Origin: Nostoc foliaceum FACHB-393
GTDB lineage: Bacteria; Cyanobacteriota; Cyanobacteriia; Cyanobacteriales; Nostocaceae
Assembly: GCF_014698505.1 (NCBI RefSeq)
Contig: NZ_JACJTD010000006.1
Span: 62,001-126,000, forward strand
Reading direction: 5' to 3'
DNA: 64,000 nucleotides
A model generated the notes under the pieces. It was not told where the DNA came from. It saw only the letters and a program-made list of their open reading frames with translations, and did not search any database. How positions within the stretch are numbered: position 1 is the stretch's first letter; each line of letters starts with the position of its first letter. Position numbers and translations under genes: made by a program. Shown here piece by piece: positions 1 through 8,609 of the stretch.

Positions 1-570
1 TAACAAATCGTAACCACCATCAGGAGTACTAGCTATTGCTGCACGTACTTGAAAATCAGCGTCAGATGTCCAACTGATAATGTTACCGGGGTTGTCAGTG
101 TCGAACTCAATCGCACCATTTTTTAAGTTGATGCGGTAAACGTCAAACTTTTGGGGATTATTTAAGTTCAACGCTACCAGCACTTCATCTGGAAATTTAG
201 GTTCCAGTTCCACGAGTTCGGCTTTCACACCCTGGAATGGCGTTAAGTCACGCACAATCTTGGAGTGAATATTAACCAAGTGGAGGTGAAAGTTCTCGTC
301 GCCATCCGAGTCTTGCATATAAATCAACTGGTCGGCGTTATAAGTCCAAAAGAAAATGCGGATACCGCGCTTTTTGTCGGCAGTTAGTATTTGGTCGTCT
401 TCTTGTCCTATAGTTCGCAACCATACCTGCAAAACATTTTTCTCATCAGGGGCGATATATGCCAAGTACTTACCATCAGGCGAGAGTTGTGGGCTAGTTT
501 TTTCGGGATTCCCAAACAGAATTTCGCGCGGAATCAGCGGTGGTAGGGAGGGTGCTTGAGCAGATGACAT
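1..570 (-). CDS. S9 family peptidase, N-terminal part (runs off left edge)
   Basis: Reading leftward from an ATG at 568-570, an open frame of 190 codons reaches the window edge without a stop, so only the N-terminus is present. The translation starts MSSAQAPSLPPLIPRE and contains SPDGKYLAYIAP and DSDGDENFHLHLVNI, typical of the WD/propeller-like repeats that precede the hydrolase domain in prolyl oligopeptidase/acylaminoacyl peptidase (S9) proteins. The serine hydrolase domain that would prove the call lies outside the window. Known of the family: cytoplasmic hydrolysis of short peptides. Inference: this is an intact gene continuing to the left. The family is fairly sure, the exact subfamily is not. 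Confidence 0.75.
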   Translation of the reverse strand, partial: MSSAQAPSLPPLIPREILFGNPEKTSPQLSPDGKYLAYIAPDEKNVLQVWLRTIGQEDDQILTADKKRGIRIFFWTYNADQLIYMQDSDGDENFHLHLVNIHSKIVRDLTPFQGVKAELVELEPKFPDEVLVALNLNNPQKFDVYRINLKNGAIEFDTDNPGNIISWTSDADFQVRAAIASTPDGGYDLL

Positions 571-691
571 ATTTTCTTTTCATCCTCTACTTGACTACCC
601 TATTGTCACTTGGTGGAGAAAATGACAATTCATCCTATTGGGTGAACCTAGAATAGGTACGGGAATGCCTGAAGGTAAAAGAGCGCCCCCA

Positions 692-762
692 TGTAGAGTC
701 GCAATTTATTGCGTCTAAAAGACAGGCACATTAGAGAGACGCGATAAATCGCCGTCTCTACA
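692..762. repeat. Imperfect inverted repeat, fold-back interspersed element
   Basis: The left arm begins TGTAGAGTCGCAATTTATTG and the right arm ends CGATAAATCGCCGTCTCTACA; the arms are reverse complements with a few mismatches around a loop of roughly 20 bases. GTAGAGACG-type sequences of this kind are common intergenic repeats in Nostoc genomes. It lies between the S9 peptidase start and the 21-bp array and has no coding capacity. Confidence 0.6.
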
Positions 763-794
763 GACGAATTTACTCATCAATTATTCTCGGCGAC

Positions 795-1046
795 GAGTCT
801 TTGATACTCGTGAATGAGTCTTTGATACTCGTGAATGAGTCTTTGATATTCGTGAATGAGTCTTTGATACTCGTGAATGAGTCTTTGATACTCGTGAATG
901 AGTCTTTGATACTCGTGAATGAGTCTTTGATATTCGTGAATGAGTCTTTGATACTCGTGAACGAGCCTTTGATACTCGGCGACGAGTCTTTGATACTCGG
1001 TGACGAGTCTTTGATACTCGGTGACGAGTCTTTGATACTCATTGAC
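795..1046. repeat. 21-bp tandem repeat array, 12 units
   Basis: Twelve consecutive 21-base units of the form GAGTCTTTGATACTCGTGAA + T run without gaps. Units 1-8 carry the GTGAA ending (units 3 and 7 share a C-to-T change giving ATATTCG), while units 9-12 carry GGCGAC, GGTGAC or ATTGAC endings, so the array has two sub-blocks that suggest stepwise duplication. A degenerate half unit precedes it at 783-794. Because 21 is a multiple of three, both strands stay open, but the encoded seven-residue repeats (such as SIKDSFT) have no credible start signal or family. Each unit can form a four-pair GAGT/ACTC hairpin. The last unit overlaps the final codons and stop of recQ. Confidence 0.95.
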
Positions 1047-2484
1047 GGCAATTATCGCAATGTCCGCAACTCAGGTTAGCGGCTTCTTTGCCAAAACCAA
1101 AGGCGTTTAACAAAAACTGCCAACGACATTGCTTAGTTGTCAGGTATTGATGCATCTGCTTTGCAGCGTGTAATTGCGTCGGTGGCTGATTTCCCGCTTT
1201 TTGAGCAATGGTGTAATGAAAAGGGTCAAGCCAGTTTAGCTGACCACTGCTGTGGAGTAATGCCAGCGCTGTAGCACCTTCGGGAAATTTTCGGGTTACT
1301 GCATTCACTTCTCCCTGTTTCGGTAATTTTTTCACAAGTTGCTGCGCTATTTGTTGTTGCGATCGCATTTGTTCTTGAAAAAACTCTTGTCTCTGCTTAT
1401 CCCCTGAATCTAACCACCCCGTAGGTTCACTCACTAATGTCAACGCTTCTGCGGGTTTCCCATCCCTTCCAGCGCGGCCTATTTCTTGCACATATTCAGA
1501 TAGCAGATGTGGCGCGTGAAAATGTGCGACCCAACGAACATCACTTTTATTTATCCCCATACCAAACGCACAGGTGCAAACCACAAAGGGTATTTTACCA
1601 CTTAACCAGTTTGCTTCTACTGCACGGCGTTCAGCCGCACCCAATCCCGCATGATAACTAGCTGTGGCATAACCCATCTCTGCTAACCATTCAGCTAAAT
1701 CTTCGCTATCTCTCCTAGTGCGAACATAAACTAATCCCGATTGTTGCGGTCTAATTTGAATAAACTTTAATAACTGCTGTTTCCTACCTCGTGGTGTCCA
1801 AGCTATGCGAACGCTGGGATGCAAGTTCGGACGGTAAGGATTCAAGCGGAAAATCTCTGGTTGCTGTAATTGTAAAACTGTTTGAATAATCTTTTGGGCT
1901 GAGGGGTCAGCAGTAGCAGTAAAAGCAGCGATGCTGATTTTTGTTCCTGGTGGTTTTGATTTTAGCAATGCAGGACGCACCGCTCCTAATCTGCGATAAG
2001 CCGGGCGAAAAGTATCACCCCACTGCACTAAACAATGGGCTTCATCTAAAATTAAGCCATTAATTTGCAATTGTGGGTGAGACAATGTTTCCCACACAGG
2101 CGCACTTAGCAAAGTTTCTGGCGATAAATAAAGTAATCTTAGCTGTTGACGTTCCAAAGCTTGCAGAGTTGCACGGCGTTGAGATGAAGACAATTCACTA
2201 TGTAAAAGTGCTGCTTTTTGGTGGCTTTCTCGTAGTTCCTGTACTTGATTTTCCATCAACGCCACCAAGGGCGAAACTACTAAAGTTAATCCTGTTTGTA
2301 GGAGTGCAGGAAGTTGAAAACAAATCGACTTACCTCCACCTGTGGGCATAATAATCAGCGCATCTTTTTTCGCCAATAAACTGCTGACAATTTCTCCTTG
2401 TGGTGGACGGAAATCTTCATAACCCCAGATTTTTTGAAAAGCTGCGCGAACTTCTTGCCAAGATTTTGTTGTAGGCTGATTCAT
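1039..2484 (-). CDS. recQ: RecQ-family ATP-dependent DNA helicase
   Basis: A 3'-5' superfamily 2 DNA helicase used in recombination and replication-fork repair. Motifs in order: MPTGGGKSICFQLPA (Walker A), LDEAHCLVQWG (DEAH box), AFTATADP (motif III), VCTCAFGMGINKSDVRWV and QEIGRAGRDG (motifs V and VI). A C-terminal Cys cluster (CGHCDNC) closely precedes the stop, consistent with the RecQ zinc-binding region; there is no room for an HRDC domain, so this is the short form. An in-frame GTG lies six codons upstream at 2500-2502, but the ATG at 2482-2484 (MNQPTTKSW) fits the family better. The 21-bp array starts inside the last codons; gain of the array may have trimmed or reshaped the 3' end. 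Confidence 0.9.
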   Translation of the reverse strand: MNQPTTKSWQEVRAAFQKIWGYEDFRPPQGEIVSSLLAKKDALIIMPTGGGKSICFQLPALLQTGLTLVVSPLVALMENQVQELRESHQKAALLHSELSSSQRRATLQALERQQLRLLYLSPETLLSAPVWETLSHPQLQINGLILDEAHCLVQWGDTFRPAYRRLGAVRPALLKSKPPGTKISIAAFTATADPSAQKIIQTVLQLQQPEIFRLNPYRPNLHPSVRIAWTPRGRKQQLLKFIQIRPQQSGLVYVRTRRDSEDLAEWLAEMGYATASYHAGLGAAERRAVEANWLSGKIPFVVCTCAFGMGINKSDVRWVAHFHAPHLLSEYVQEIGRAGRDGKPAEALTLVSEPTGWLDSGDKQRQEFFQEQMRSQQQIAQQLVKKLPKQGEVNAVTRKFPEGATALALLHSSGQLNWLDPFHYTIAQKAGNQPPTQLHAAKQMHQYLTTKQCRWQFLLNAFGFGKEAANLSCGHCDNCRQ

Positions 2485-2648
2485 AATCAATGCTAGATAC
2501 ACATATATCCTTGAATACTGAAATATAGCCTTTATTATCCAGCTAATGGTTCAGTAATTTCATCATCTGACACTGCAACCCGCTGACCGAAAGAATGAAT
2601 TATAATTAATTATTGTTTTCCGACATATTAAATAAAAGATGTAGACGG

Positions 2649-3086
2649 ATGAACGAAGAATTAAAACACAAGTTTTACATCAGCACTAATAAATCTAAAT
2701 TAGATATTCAAATGATTCATGATTTTTTAGAAACCTCCTATTGGGCTGAAAACATCCCATTAGATACTGTTGAAAAGTCAATAAACAATTCTTTATGTTT
2801 TGGACTTTATGAAGGTAATCAACAAGTTGGCTTTGCGAGAGTCATAACTGATTATGCAACTTCTGCGTTATTAAAAGATGTTTTTATTCTGGAGCCTTAT
2901 CGAGGACAGGGTTTAGGAAAATGGTTTGTAGAATATATTTTGGAATATCCAGAACTGCAAGATGTGCAAAGGTGGTTGTTAGGTACAAAAGATGCTCATG
3001 GACTTTATCACCGTTATGGGTTTAAAAATTTGACAGAGCCGGAAAAAATCATGATGCGTTTAAATCCTAATACTTATCAATCATGA
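2649..3086 (+). CDS. GNAT family N-acetyltransferase
   Basis: A 145-residue single-domain acetyltransferase. DVFILEPYRGQGLGKWFVEYI is the acetyl-CoA binding motif A (R/Q-x-x-G-x-G/A), followed by GTKDAHGLYHRYGF, the usual GNAT motif B end. Acyl acceptor cannot be predicted; the sequence resembles the broad YitI/YjcF-like group of small acetyltransferases. The ATG at 2649 (MNEELKHKF) is chosen over an in-frame ATG 36 bases upstream, because the extra residues (CRR etc.) do not fit the fold. It is a lone gene between recQ (divergent) and a Nostoc interspersed repeat. Confidence 0.85.
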   Translation: MNEELKHKFYISTNKSKLDIQMIHDFLETSYWAENIPLDTVEKSINNSLCFGLYEGNQQVGFARVITDYATSALLKDVFILEPYRGQGLGKWFVEYILEYPELQDVQRWLLGTKDAHGLYHRYGFKNLTEPEKIMMRLNPNTYQS

Positions 3087-3206
3087 GTAAGAGGATATTT
3101 TAAAAGTATTAGGCGAGTAGAAATCGCTACTACACAAACATAGGCGCTTTGCTGCTTACCACAGGGTAGTTCACCTGCATAGACTACCCAAAATCAAAGT
3201 TTTGCT

Positions 3207-3254
3207 AACCTGCGGAGGCAGGTTTTGTCTGTATAGCCGTGACTTCTAGTCGCC
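3207..3254. repeat. Nostoc-type interspersed repeat with GC hairpin
   Basis: AACCTGCGGAGGCAGGTT forms a short hairpin and is followed by TTGTCTGTATAGCCGTGACT and TCTAGTCGCC. This composite is a recurring intergenic sequence in Nostoc/Anabaena genomes (recognised from memory). It lies downstream of the GNAT gene and just past the stop of the minus-strand gene at 3259, so the hairpin may also serve as a weak terminator. Confidence 0.55.
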
Positions 3255-3258
3255 AAAG

Positions 3259-3930
3259 CTACTGATTTTGGGAATGGAAGGGACAACCACCCGCCGTTAA
3301 TTTCTGAAGAAAAGCATTATTATCAAAATAATGTTCTAAAGACTCAATCTTTAAGTCATCAGTCACACGAGCAATACTAACTCCTACGATTTCTATTGTT
3401 TCTCCTGTGGGTGCATAGTCTTTATAGGAGCCATTAAATGTTCCCCAATGCCGCCACTTAAAGGTAACATTAGGCGGCCCCGAAAGGATTTCTGTTAATT
3501 CCCAAAGGAAGCCATTAGGAAAGGCTGTATGAAAAACTTCAAATGACGATTCAAAGGTTTCTGTTTCAGAGCTATACTGCTCACTTTCACCCAAAAACAG
3601 GTTATAAGTACCTTCAACTGCAACATCCTGAGCAGTGAATTGTTGTCCTCCATTGGTACTCATTTTAAACTTATCAGTAACAATCGAAAGCCACTGTTGA
3701 GGATTAGATTTATTAGAAGCTTCCATCTCAAAATTTCGGACTAAGTTTTGTGCGATCGCTTCTAAAGAACCTTCTGGATGCTGAAATTTACTCTCTTGAT
3801 GAAGAAATTCATTGGTGTATGAATAATCCGGGCGTTTTCCTTCTCGCCACTGTACTTCTTCATCATGAGCAATGACTATATCTCTATCTTGTACCCAGAG
3901 TGGCAATTTTGTTGTTTTCTCGCTACTCAT
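3259..3930 (-). CDS. NTF2/SnoaL-like protein, homologue of plant pathogen-related protein
   Basis: 223 residues, no signal peptide or membrane segment. The region PEGSLEAIAQNLVRNFEMEA, the segment KFKMSTNGG and the block ILSGPPNVTFKWRHWG followed by GETIEIVGVSIARV closely recall the plant 'pathogen-related protein' family (barley Prb-like), which has PEGSLEEKVQ, FSTNG, YSGPPVIAYKFRHWG and QRVEFFGV at matching places (from memory). The C-terminal part has the SnoaL-like/NTF2-like cone shape pattern. Biochemical activity of the family is not established. ATG at 3928-3930. It stands alone between two intergenic stretches. Family similarity is fairly secure; function unknown. Confidence 0.7.
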   Translation of the reverse strand: MSSEKTTKLPLWVQDRDIVIAHDEEVQWREGKRPDYSYTNEFLHQESKFQHPEGSLEAIAQNLVRNFEMEASNKSNPQQWLSIVTDKFKMSTNGGQQFTAQDVAVEGTYNLFLGESEQYSSETETFESSFEVFHTAFPNGFLWELTEILSGPPNVTFKWRHWGTFNGSYKDYAPTGETIEIVGVSIARVTDDLKIESLEHYFDNNAFLQKLTAGGCPFHSQNQ

Positions 3931-4119
3931 ACAAGCTAACTGACTATAAACATCGTTTCTTAGAATAAGATTTTATGGATATAAGTAAATCGAAAAATCT
4001 CAAAAAGTAAACAATATTCATAATAAACCCAGTATGCTTGACTTTTTGCACAAATCAGAATATTGGCAACACAGATGCTTCTTGAGCTATAAATTTATCC
4101 TATCGGATTTAGAAGCTTT

Positions 4120-4980
4120 TTAGTCTGTAAACAATTCTGCTGATAATTCACCTTCAGCAACCTTTGTCACAGAACCTGTCATAGAAATCGTAAAATCATC
4201 TTTGACTTGGATCAAAATTTCTCCACCAGGCATTTGCACAGTAATAGAGGAATCACACAAACCAAGTTTATGTGCAACAGCCGCTGCTGCACTGCTGCTA
4301 CTACCTGAAGCTAAAGTGTAGCCAGCGCCCCTCTCCCAAATTTCAATTTGGATGGTATTTCGGTTAACAACTTTCATAAATTGAACATTGGTACGGTTTG
4401 GAAAAAGGGGATGAACCTCTAATATTGGCCCATACTGTTTGGCAATGGCGGGCTTGACTTCAGCTAGAGGAATCACACAGTGGGGATTACCAATAGTCGC
4501 TGCACAAAAGGTAAAAGTTTCATCGCTAACACTGATTTTTTCTTCAATTACTTCTCTGCGTAGGTGTAGCCCGCCGTAGGCATCGCCAACTACTGGGATA
4601 TCATTACTCCAAAAGCTAACTTTTCCCATCTCTACCTGAACCGTTTTCCCTGCATCTTGAATAACCGATTGAACCAATCCACCCACAGTTTCAATTGAGA
4701 AAGACTCTTCGCTAACAAGACCTCTATCCCAGAGGTAGCGAGAAAAAATCCGCAGTCCATTGCCACTCTTTTCAGCCTCACTCCCGTCTGGATTGAAGAT
4801 GCGTAATGCAAACCGGGCTGTTTTAGACGCTAACGGCCCCAACAAAATACCATCTGAGCCAATTCCAAAATTCCGATGGCAAATTGTTTTAATTTTTTCA
4901 GGAGTGAGCGGAAATAATAAATCTTGGGGATTCATAACTAGATAGTCGTTACCAAGAGCATGATATTTGTAGAACTTCAT
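4120..4980 (-). CDS. dapF: Diaminopimelate epimerase-like protein lacking catalytic cysteines
   Basis: 286 residues, the normal DapF length, with two mirror-image halves. True DapF interconverts LL- and meso-diaminopimelate for lysine and peptidoglycan synthesis, using one Cys in each half. Here the N-terminal motif reads FNPDGSEAEKSGNGLR, with Ser at residue 72 where Cys is expected, and the C-terminal motif reads ERGAGYTLASGSSSSAAAA, with Ser at 225 where Cys is expected. Other family signatures (ALGNDYLV, FGIGSDG, GNPHCV) remain. So it belongs to the fold, but the two-base thiol mechanism is absent; it may be an isomerase of another substrate or inactive. The ATG at 4978-4980 is preferred to the adjacent TTG. 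Codons at 4558-4587 match a mobile interspersed repeat. Confidence 0.75.
   Translation of the reverse strand: MKFYKYHALGNDYLVMNPQDLLFPLTPEKIKTICHRNFGIGSDGILLGPLASKTARFALRIFNPDGSEAEKSGNGLRIFSRYLWDRGLVSEESFSIETVGGLVQSVIQDAGKTVQVEMGKVSFWSNDIPVVGDAYGGLHLRREVIEEKISVSDETFTFCAATIGNPHCVIPLAEVKPAIAKQYGPILEVHPLFPNRTNVQFMKVVNRNTIQIEIWERGAGYTLASGSSSSAAAAVAHKLGLCDSSITVQMPGGEILIQVKDDFTISMTGSVTKVAEGELSAELFTD
4558..4587. repeat. Interspersed repeat inside the dapF-like gene
   Basis: GCGTAGGTGTAGCCCGCCGT and AGGCATCGCC match, almost base for base, the Nostoc repeat seen in intergenic DNA at 12580-12609 and 12683-12711. In the gene it is read in frame as part of GDAYGGLHLRR, a surface-loop-like insertion. Confidence 0.7.
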
Positions 4981-5028
4981 CAATTTAGGCTAATCACACA
5001 TTACTACAAGGCAAAAAAATTGCTGTAT

Positions 5029-5508
5029 TTAAATCAAATCTAATTCCATTACATTCCCTTCAGAGAAACCGATACTGGAGTAAACGGGTTTACCCAATGG
5101 CGAAGCGTTAAGAACTACTCGCGTGCAACCGATCGCTTTTAAATATTCAATTGCTCTATTAGTTAAGTCTTTGGCAATGCCTTGTCTGCGGTAAGATTGT
5201 TCAACGTAAACGCCCCAAATATATCCAAATTTGCGGTATTCATCTTTGAAAACATTCGGGTATAAACCTGCAAAAAGTTGACAACTAACAGAACCCACCA
5301 CGGTATTATCAACCTCTGCAATAAAAGCCTTGTAAAATAAATCCTGACGCGCCTCTTCTATGAATTTGAGGGTAATATTCTGCCACTCCAGGAGGATATT
5401 ACTCTCATCAATACCAATATCTAGCCACATTTGGTAAAACTGTTTTGCAATCAGTGAGTCTTCTTTGGTGGTGGCTTCTCTGATAGTGATATGTTTTTCT
5501 GTCAGCAT
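5029..5508 (-). CDS. GNAT family N-acetyltransferase
   Basis: 159 residues forming one GNAT domain. IWGVYVEQSYRRQGIAKDLT is motif A with the RRQGIA acetyl-CoA loop, and VVLNASPLGKPVYSSIGF is the motif B end in which the ASPLGKPVYxxxGF pattern is typical of a widespread prokaryotic subgroup. Acceptor unknown. ATG at 5506-5508. It sits between leuA and the dapF-like gene on the same strand, with 48 bases to the dapF-like start, so it may be co-transcribed with that gene. Confidence 0.85.
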   Translation of the reverse strand: MLTEKHITIREATTKEDSLIAKQFYQMWLDIGIDESNILLEWQNITLKFIEEARQDLFYKAFIAEVDNTVVGSVSCQLFAGLYPNVFKDEYRKFGYIWGVYVEQSYRRQGIAKDLTNRAIEYLKAIGCTRVVLNASPLGKPVYSSIGFSEGNVMELDLI

Positions 5509-5647
5509 AATTTTCCAACAAATTTTCGGAACTCAAACATAACTCCTCCCCAAAGTTGGAGAGGAGTGATTTAACATCAGCTAAAAATTAGGTGTGGTGC
5601 TTTTATTCTGAGCAGATTAAATCAGTCAACAGTTAACAGATCCCATC

Positions 5648-7252
5648 TCAGACTTTCTGCGCTGATACTTCCTCTGGCTTTTCTTGACTTTGCAAAGATG
5701 CATACAGCCTATTCAATGCATTTACATAAGCTTGCGCGGATGCCACGATGATATCTGTGTTCGCTGCATGACCAGAAAACACTTTAGATTCATAACGTAA
5801 ACGAATCGTCACTTCTCCAATGGCATCAATACCGGCTGTTACAGACTGCACAGAAAACTCAATCAACTGGTTGGGCACATTCACCACACGGTTGATGGCT
5901 TTGTAAACTGCATCCACTGGCCCAGTACCGATCGCAGCATCGGTTAATTCTTCACCTTCTGGGGTACGCAGGGTAACTGTAGCAGTGGGACGGGCGTTGC
6001 TACCACAGGAAACTTGCACCAACTCTACTCGGAACAAATCGGGTGCTTGTTGGATTTCATCATTAACGATCGCTTCCAAATCCCAATCAGAAATATCTTT
6101 CTTTTTATCTGCTACTTCTTTGAATCTGACAAATGCTTTATTTAATTCAGTATCTGACAGTTCAAAGCCCAATTCTTTCAATCGGGTGCGGAAAGCATTT
6201 CTGCCTGAATGTTTGCCCAAAACTATTTGATTGTCTGTCAAGCCAATCAATTGGGCATCCATAATTTCATAGGTGAGTTTGTTTTTTAACACACCATCTT
6301 GGTGAATTCCAGACTCATGGGCAAAGGCATTTGCCCCGACGATCGCTTTATTTGGTTGGACTAACATTCCCGTCAAATTGGAAACTAAGCGTGAGGTTTT
6401 GTAAATTTGTCGGGTGTCGATATTTGTCAGGGACTCTTGAGAATCTTCTGGTCTTCCGAGATAGGGATTAAAATATTGTCGCCGCACATGCAACGCCATT
6501 ACCAATTCTTCTAGTGATGCATTTCCGGCTCGTTCGCCAATGCCATTGATAGTACATTCTAGTTGGCGTGCACCATTTTTCACGGCTTCTAAGAAGTTAG
6601 CAACTGCCAAGCCTAAATCATTATGACCGTGAACGGAAATAATTGCTTGGTCGATGTTGGGGACATTTTCAATAATGCCTTTAATGATTGCTCCAAATTC
6701 GCTAGGGGTGGTGTAACCGACAGTATCGGGAATGTTAACTGTTGTTGCACCAGCTGCGATCGTTCGCTCTAATACTTGGTAAAGAAATTCTGGATCGGAA
6801 CGAGCCGCATCCATTGGCGAAAATTCGACATCTTTCATGAAGGACTTGGCATAAGCTACCATTTCTTCTGCGATCGCTAATACCTCTGCCCTTGACTTCC
6901 GCAACTGATACTCTAAATGAATATCAGAAGTCGAAATAAATGTGTGAATTCTAGCGTTAACTGCTGGTTTTAATGCTTCTGCGGCTGCTTCAATATCTGC
7001 TTTAATTGCTCTTGCCAAACTGCAAATTACCGGGCCATTTTCTGTCCCCACAATCTTGGCAATCTTGCTGACTGCTTCAAAATCTCCGGGACTAGCAAAG
7101 GCAAAGCCTGCCTCAATTATATCTACGCCCAGACGCGCCAGTTGCTTGGCAATAACTAGCTTTTCGTCTATATTTAGAGTCGCTCCCGGACACTGTTCTC
7201 CATCTCGCAGTGTAGTATCAAAAATGATAATTCGATCTGTTTTATTTGTCAT
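5648..7252 (-). CDS. leuA: 2-isopropylmalate synthase
   Basis: Condenses acetyl-CoA with 2-oxoisovalerate, the committed step of leucine synthesis. The 534 residues match the long bacterial LeuA form. [14 protein letters not shown] near residue 12 is the HMGL-like TIM-barrel signature, [14 protein letters not shown] holds metal-binding His residues, and [12 protein letters not shown] starts the linker. The C-terminal ~130 residues (from about [12 protein letters not shown]) form the LeuA allosteric domain that binds leucine, so end-product feedback is expected. ATG at 7250-7252. Upstream, 95 bases separate it from the NYN gene on the same strand; no leader peptide or attenuator was seen. Confidence 0.97.
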   Translation of the reverse strand: MTNKTDRIIIFDTTLRDGEQCPGATLNIDEKLVIAKQLARLGVDIIEAGFAFASPGDFEAVSKIAKIVGTENGPVICSLARAIKADIEAAAEALKPAVNARIHTFISTSDIHLEYQLRKSRAEVLAIAEEMVAYAKSFMKDVEFSPMDAARSDPEFLYQVLERTIAAGATTVNIPDTVGYTTPSEFGAIIKGIIENVPNIDQAIISVHGHNDLGLAVANFLEAVKNGARQLECTINGIGERAGNASLEELVMALHVRRQYFNPYLGRPEDSQESLTNIDTRQIYKTSRLVSNLTGMLVQPNKAIVGANAFAHESGIHQDGVLKNKLTYEIMDAQLIGLTDNQIVLGKHSGRNAFRTRLKELGFELSDTELNKAFVRFKEVADKKKDISDWDLEAIVNDEIQQAPDLFRVELVQVSCGSNARPTATVTLRTPEGEELTDAAIGTGPVDAVYKAINRVVNVPNQLIEFSVQSVTAGIDAIGEVTIRLRYESKVFSGHAANTDIIVASAQAYVNALNRLYASLQSQEKPEEVSAQKV

Positions 7253-7347
7253 TTGCGGTTTGTTGTTTAGTTTTTACTTGTAACTCAAAATATCTTCAAC
7301 CTTAGTTTTTCTTTTACTCTTACCTTTGTAAATAATTGCTAAGGCTA

Positions 7348-7869
7348 CTAACCTTCAGTTTTTTCTATTTGATCTCTGATATCATTTAAATCTATATATC
7401 TATCAGTAGCATTGCGTAACTCTCTCGCGATCATTCCTTCAGTTGAAACTACCGTAATATGTGTATTTTTTGAGCGTAATAGTTCGATTGCTCTTTCAAA
7501 ATCTCCATCGCCACTGAATAATACTACTCGGTCATACTGGTCTACTGTATTAAACATATCTACAACAATTTCAATATCTAAATTCGCTTTTTGCGAGTAA
7601 CGACCAGAAGTATCATCATAGTATTCTTTAAGAATTTTAGTTCTGACTGTATATCCTAGACTAATTAGAGCATCTCTAAAACCTCGCTGATCTTGTGGGT
7701 CTTTTAAGCCAGTGTACCAGAATGCATTAATTAATGTTGTTTCTGATTGCTCATGTTTGAAGTATTCTAAGACTCGCCGCGGGTCAAAAAACCACCCATT
7801 TTTTTGTTGAGCATAGAACATATTGTTTCCGTCTACAAAAATAGACAGACGATTCATTGGAGAACCCAT
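7348..7869 (-). CDS. NYN domain protein, LabA/DUF88-like
   Basis: 173 residues. FVDGNNMFYAQQ near the N-terminus, LDIEIVVDMFNTV in the middle and VLFSGDGDFERAIELL are the conserved acidic motifs of the NYN (PIN-like ribonuclease) fold that coordinate metal. The family includes LabA, which affects circadian output in Synechococcus elongatus, and DUF88 proteins. Inference: an RNA-processing or regulatory nuclease; a circadian role cannot be claimed from sequence. ATG at 7867-7869; a second ATG at 7855-7857 (MNRLSIFVDG) is an equally plausible start. The gene lies directly upstream of leuA on the same strand. Confidence 0.85.
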   Translation of the reverse strand: MGSPMNRLSIFVDGNNMFYAQQKNGWFFDPRRVLEYFKHEQSETTLINAFWYTGLKDPQDQRGFRDALISLGYTVRTKILKEYYDDTSGRYSQKANLDIEIVVDMFNTVDQYDRVVLFSGDGDFERAIELLRSKNTHITVVSTEGMIARELRNATDRYIDLNDIRDQIEKTEG

Positions 7870-8609
7870 ACAAATTTACACCTAATAATATAAATGAATT
7901 TAGATGGAACAATAGATTATAGCAATTTTCAAATGCCTTGTTTGCTAATATCTATAAAGTAGCTCTTCATCTATAGCTTTTATCCTACCTCTTTCAAGGC
8001 ATAAAAACGGATGCAACATTGGAGTTGAGATACTGGGTGCTAACCTTATTCACCTCCGGCACTGCAAGAGCCACCCTGTGATCAAAATCTACCAATAAAA
8101 TTGAACCAGTAACAGCATTCATTGCTGTATAACACTAAAGTTTACTCCTAAAGAGGTATGGCATAGGCTTAGGGTAAGATATAAGTTGATGCCTATCTAT
8201 AGGTAAAGCTTTCAGTATAAGGACACGCTTTATGGGGAGTACCAATATTGCGCCAAATACAGAAGACGACCTTGGGACAGCTTCTAGTAAAACACCCAGT
8301 TAAGAGCGTACTTGTTGGTTGAGTTAGGGTAAAATCTTGCTGCAACCAAGTACAGAGACGACGTATATCCGGCTATGATCTGTGAGACAATCACTAGTTG
8401 TAACTAACTCAACAGAAAAATAATAAGTTAGGCAGTACCTGAGTAGGAATCTCTTGGGGGCTACCTTTGCCAATAAAACTTTGTTGATGAATAGAAGATA
8501 CTTTACAAATGTATAAGATTATCATTTAAGTCTTAATTTCAATGTGCTTGCATTAAAACGTGGTCTGAATAAATAAAAGTGTTGGACTTAAATCAATCAG
8601 TAACACGAT
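7870..8609. other. Long intergenic region
   Basis: 740 bases between the divergent NYN gene and the CHASE2 kinase. No RNA gene or conserved protein was recognised. It holds one short open frame with a good ribosome-binding site at 8232-8303. The rest is AT-rich and probably carries the promoters of both flanking genes. Confidence 0.5.
8232..8303 (+). CDS. Candidate small protein, 23 residues
   Basis: ATG at 8232 is preceded by AAGGA at 8219-8223, eight bases upstream, and the frame runs 23 codons to a TAA (MGSTNIAPNTEDDLGTASSK then TPS). The product is hydrophilic with no signal peptide or membrane segment and matches nothing I recognise. It lies alone in a 740-base gap upstream of the kinase gene. 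Only the ribosome-binding site and clean frame support it; it could be chance. Confidence 0.25.
   Translation: MGSTNIAPNTEDDLGTASSKTPS

Noticed and set aside
770-1079. Repeat proteins on both strands of the 21-bp array
   Set aside because: The frames stay open only because the unit is 21 bases; no ribosome-binding site or known family, and the array overlaps the recQ stop.
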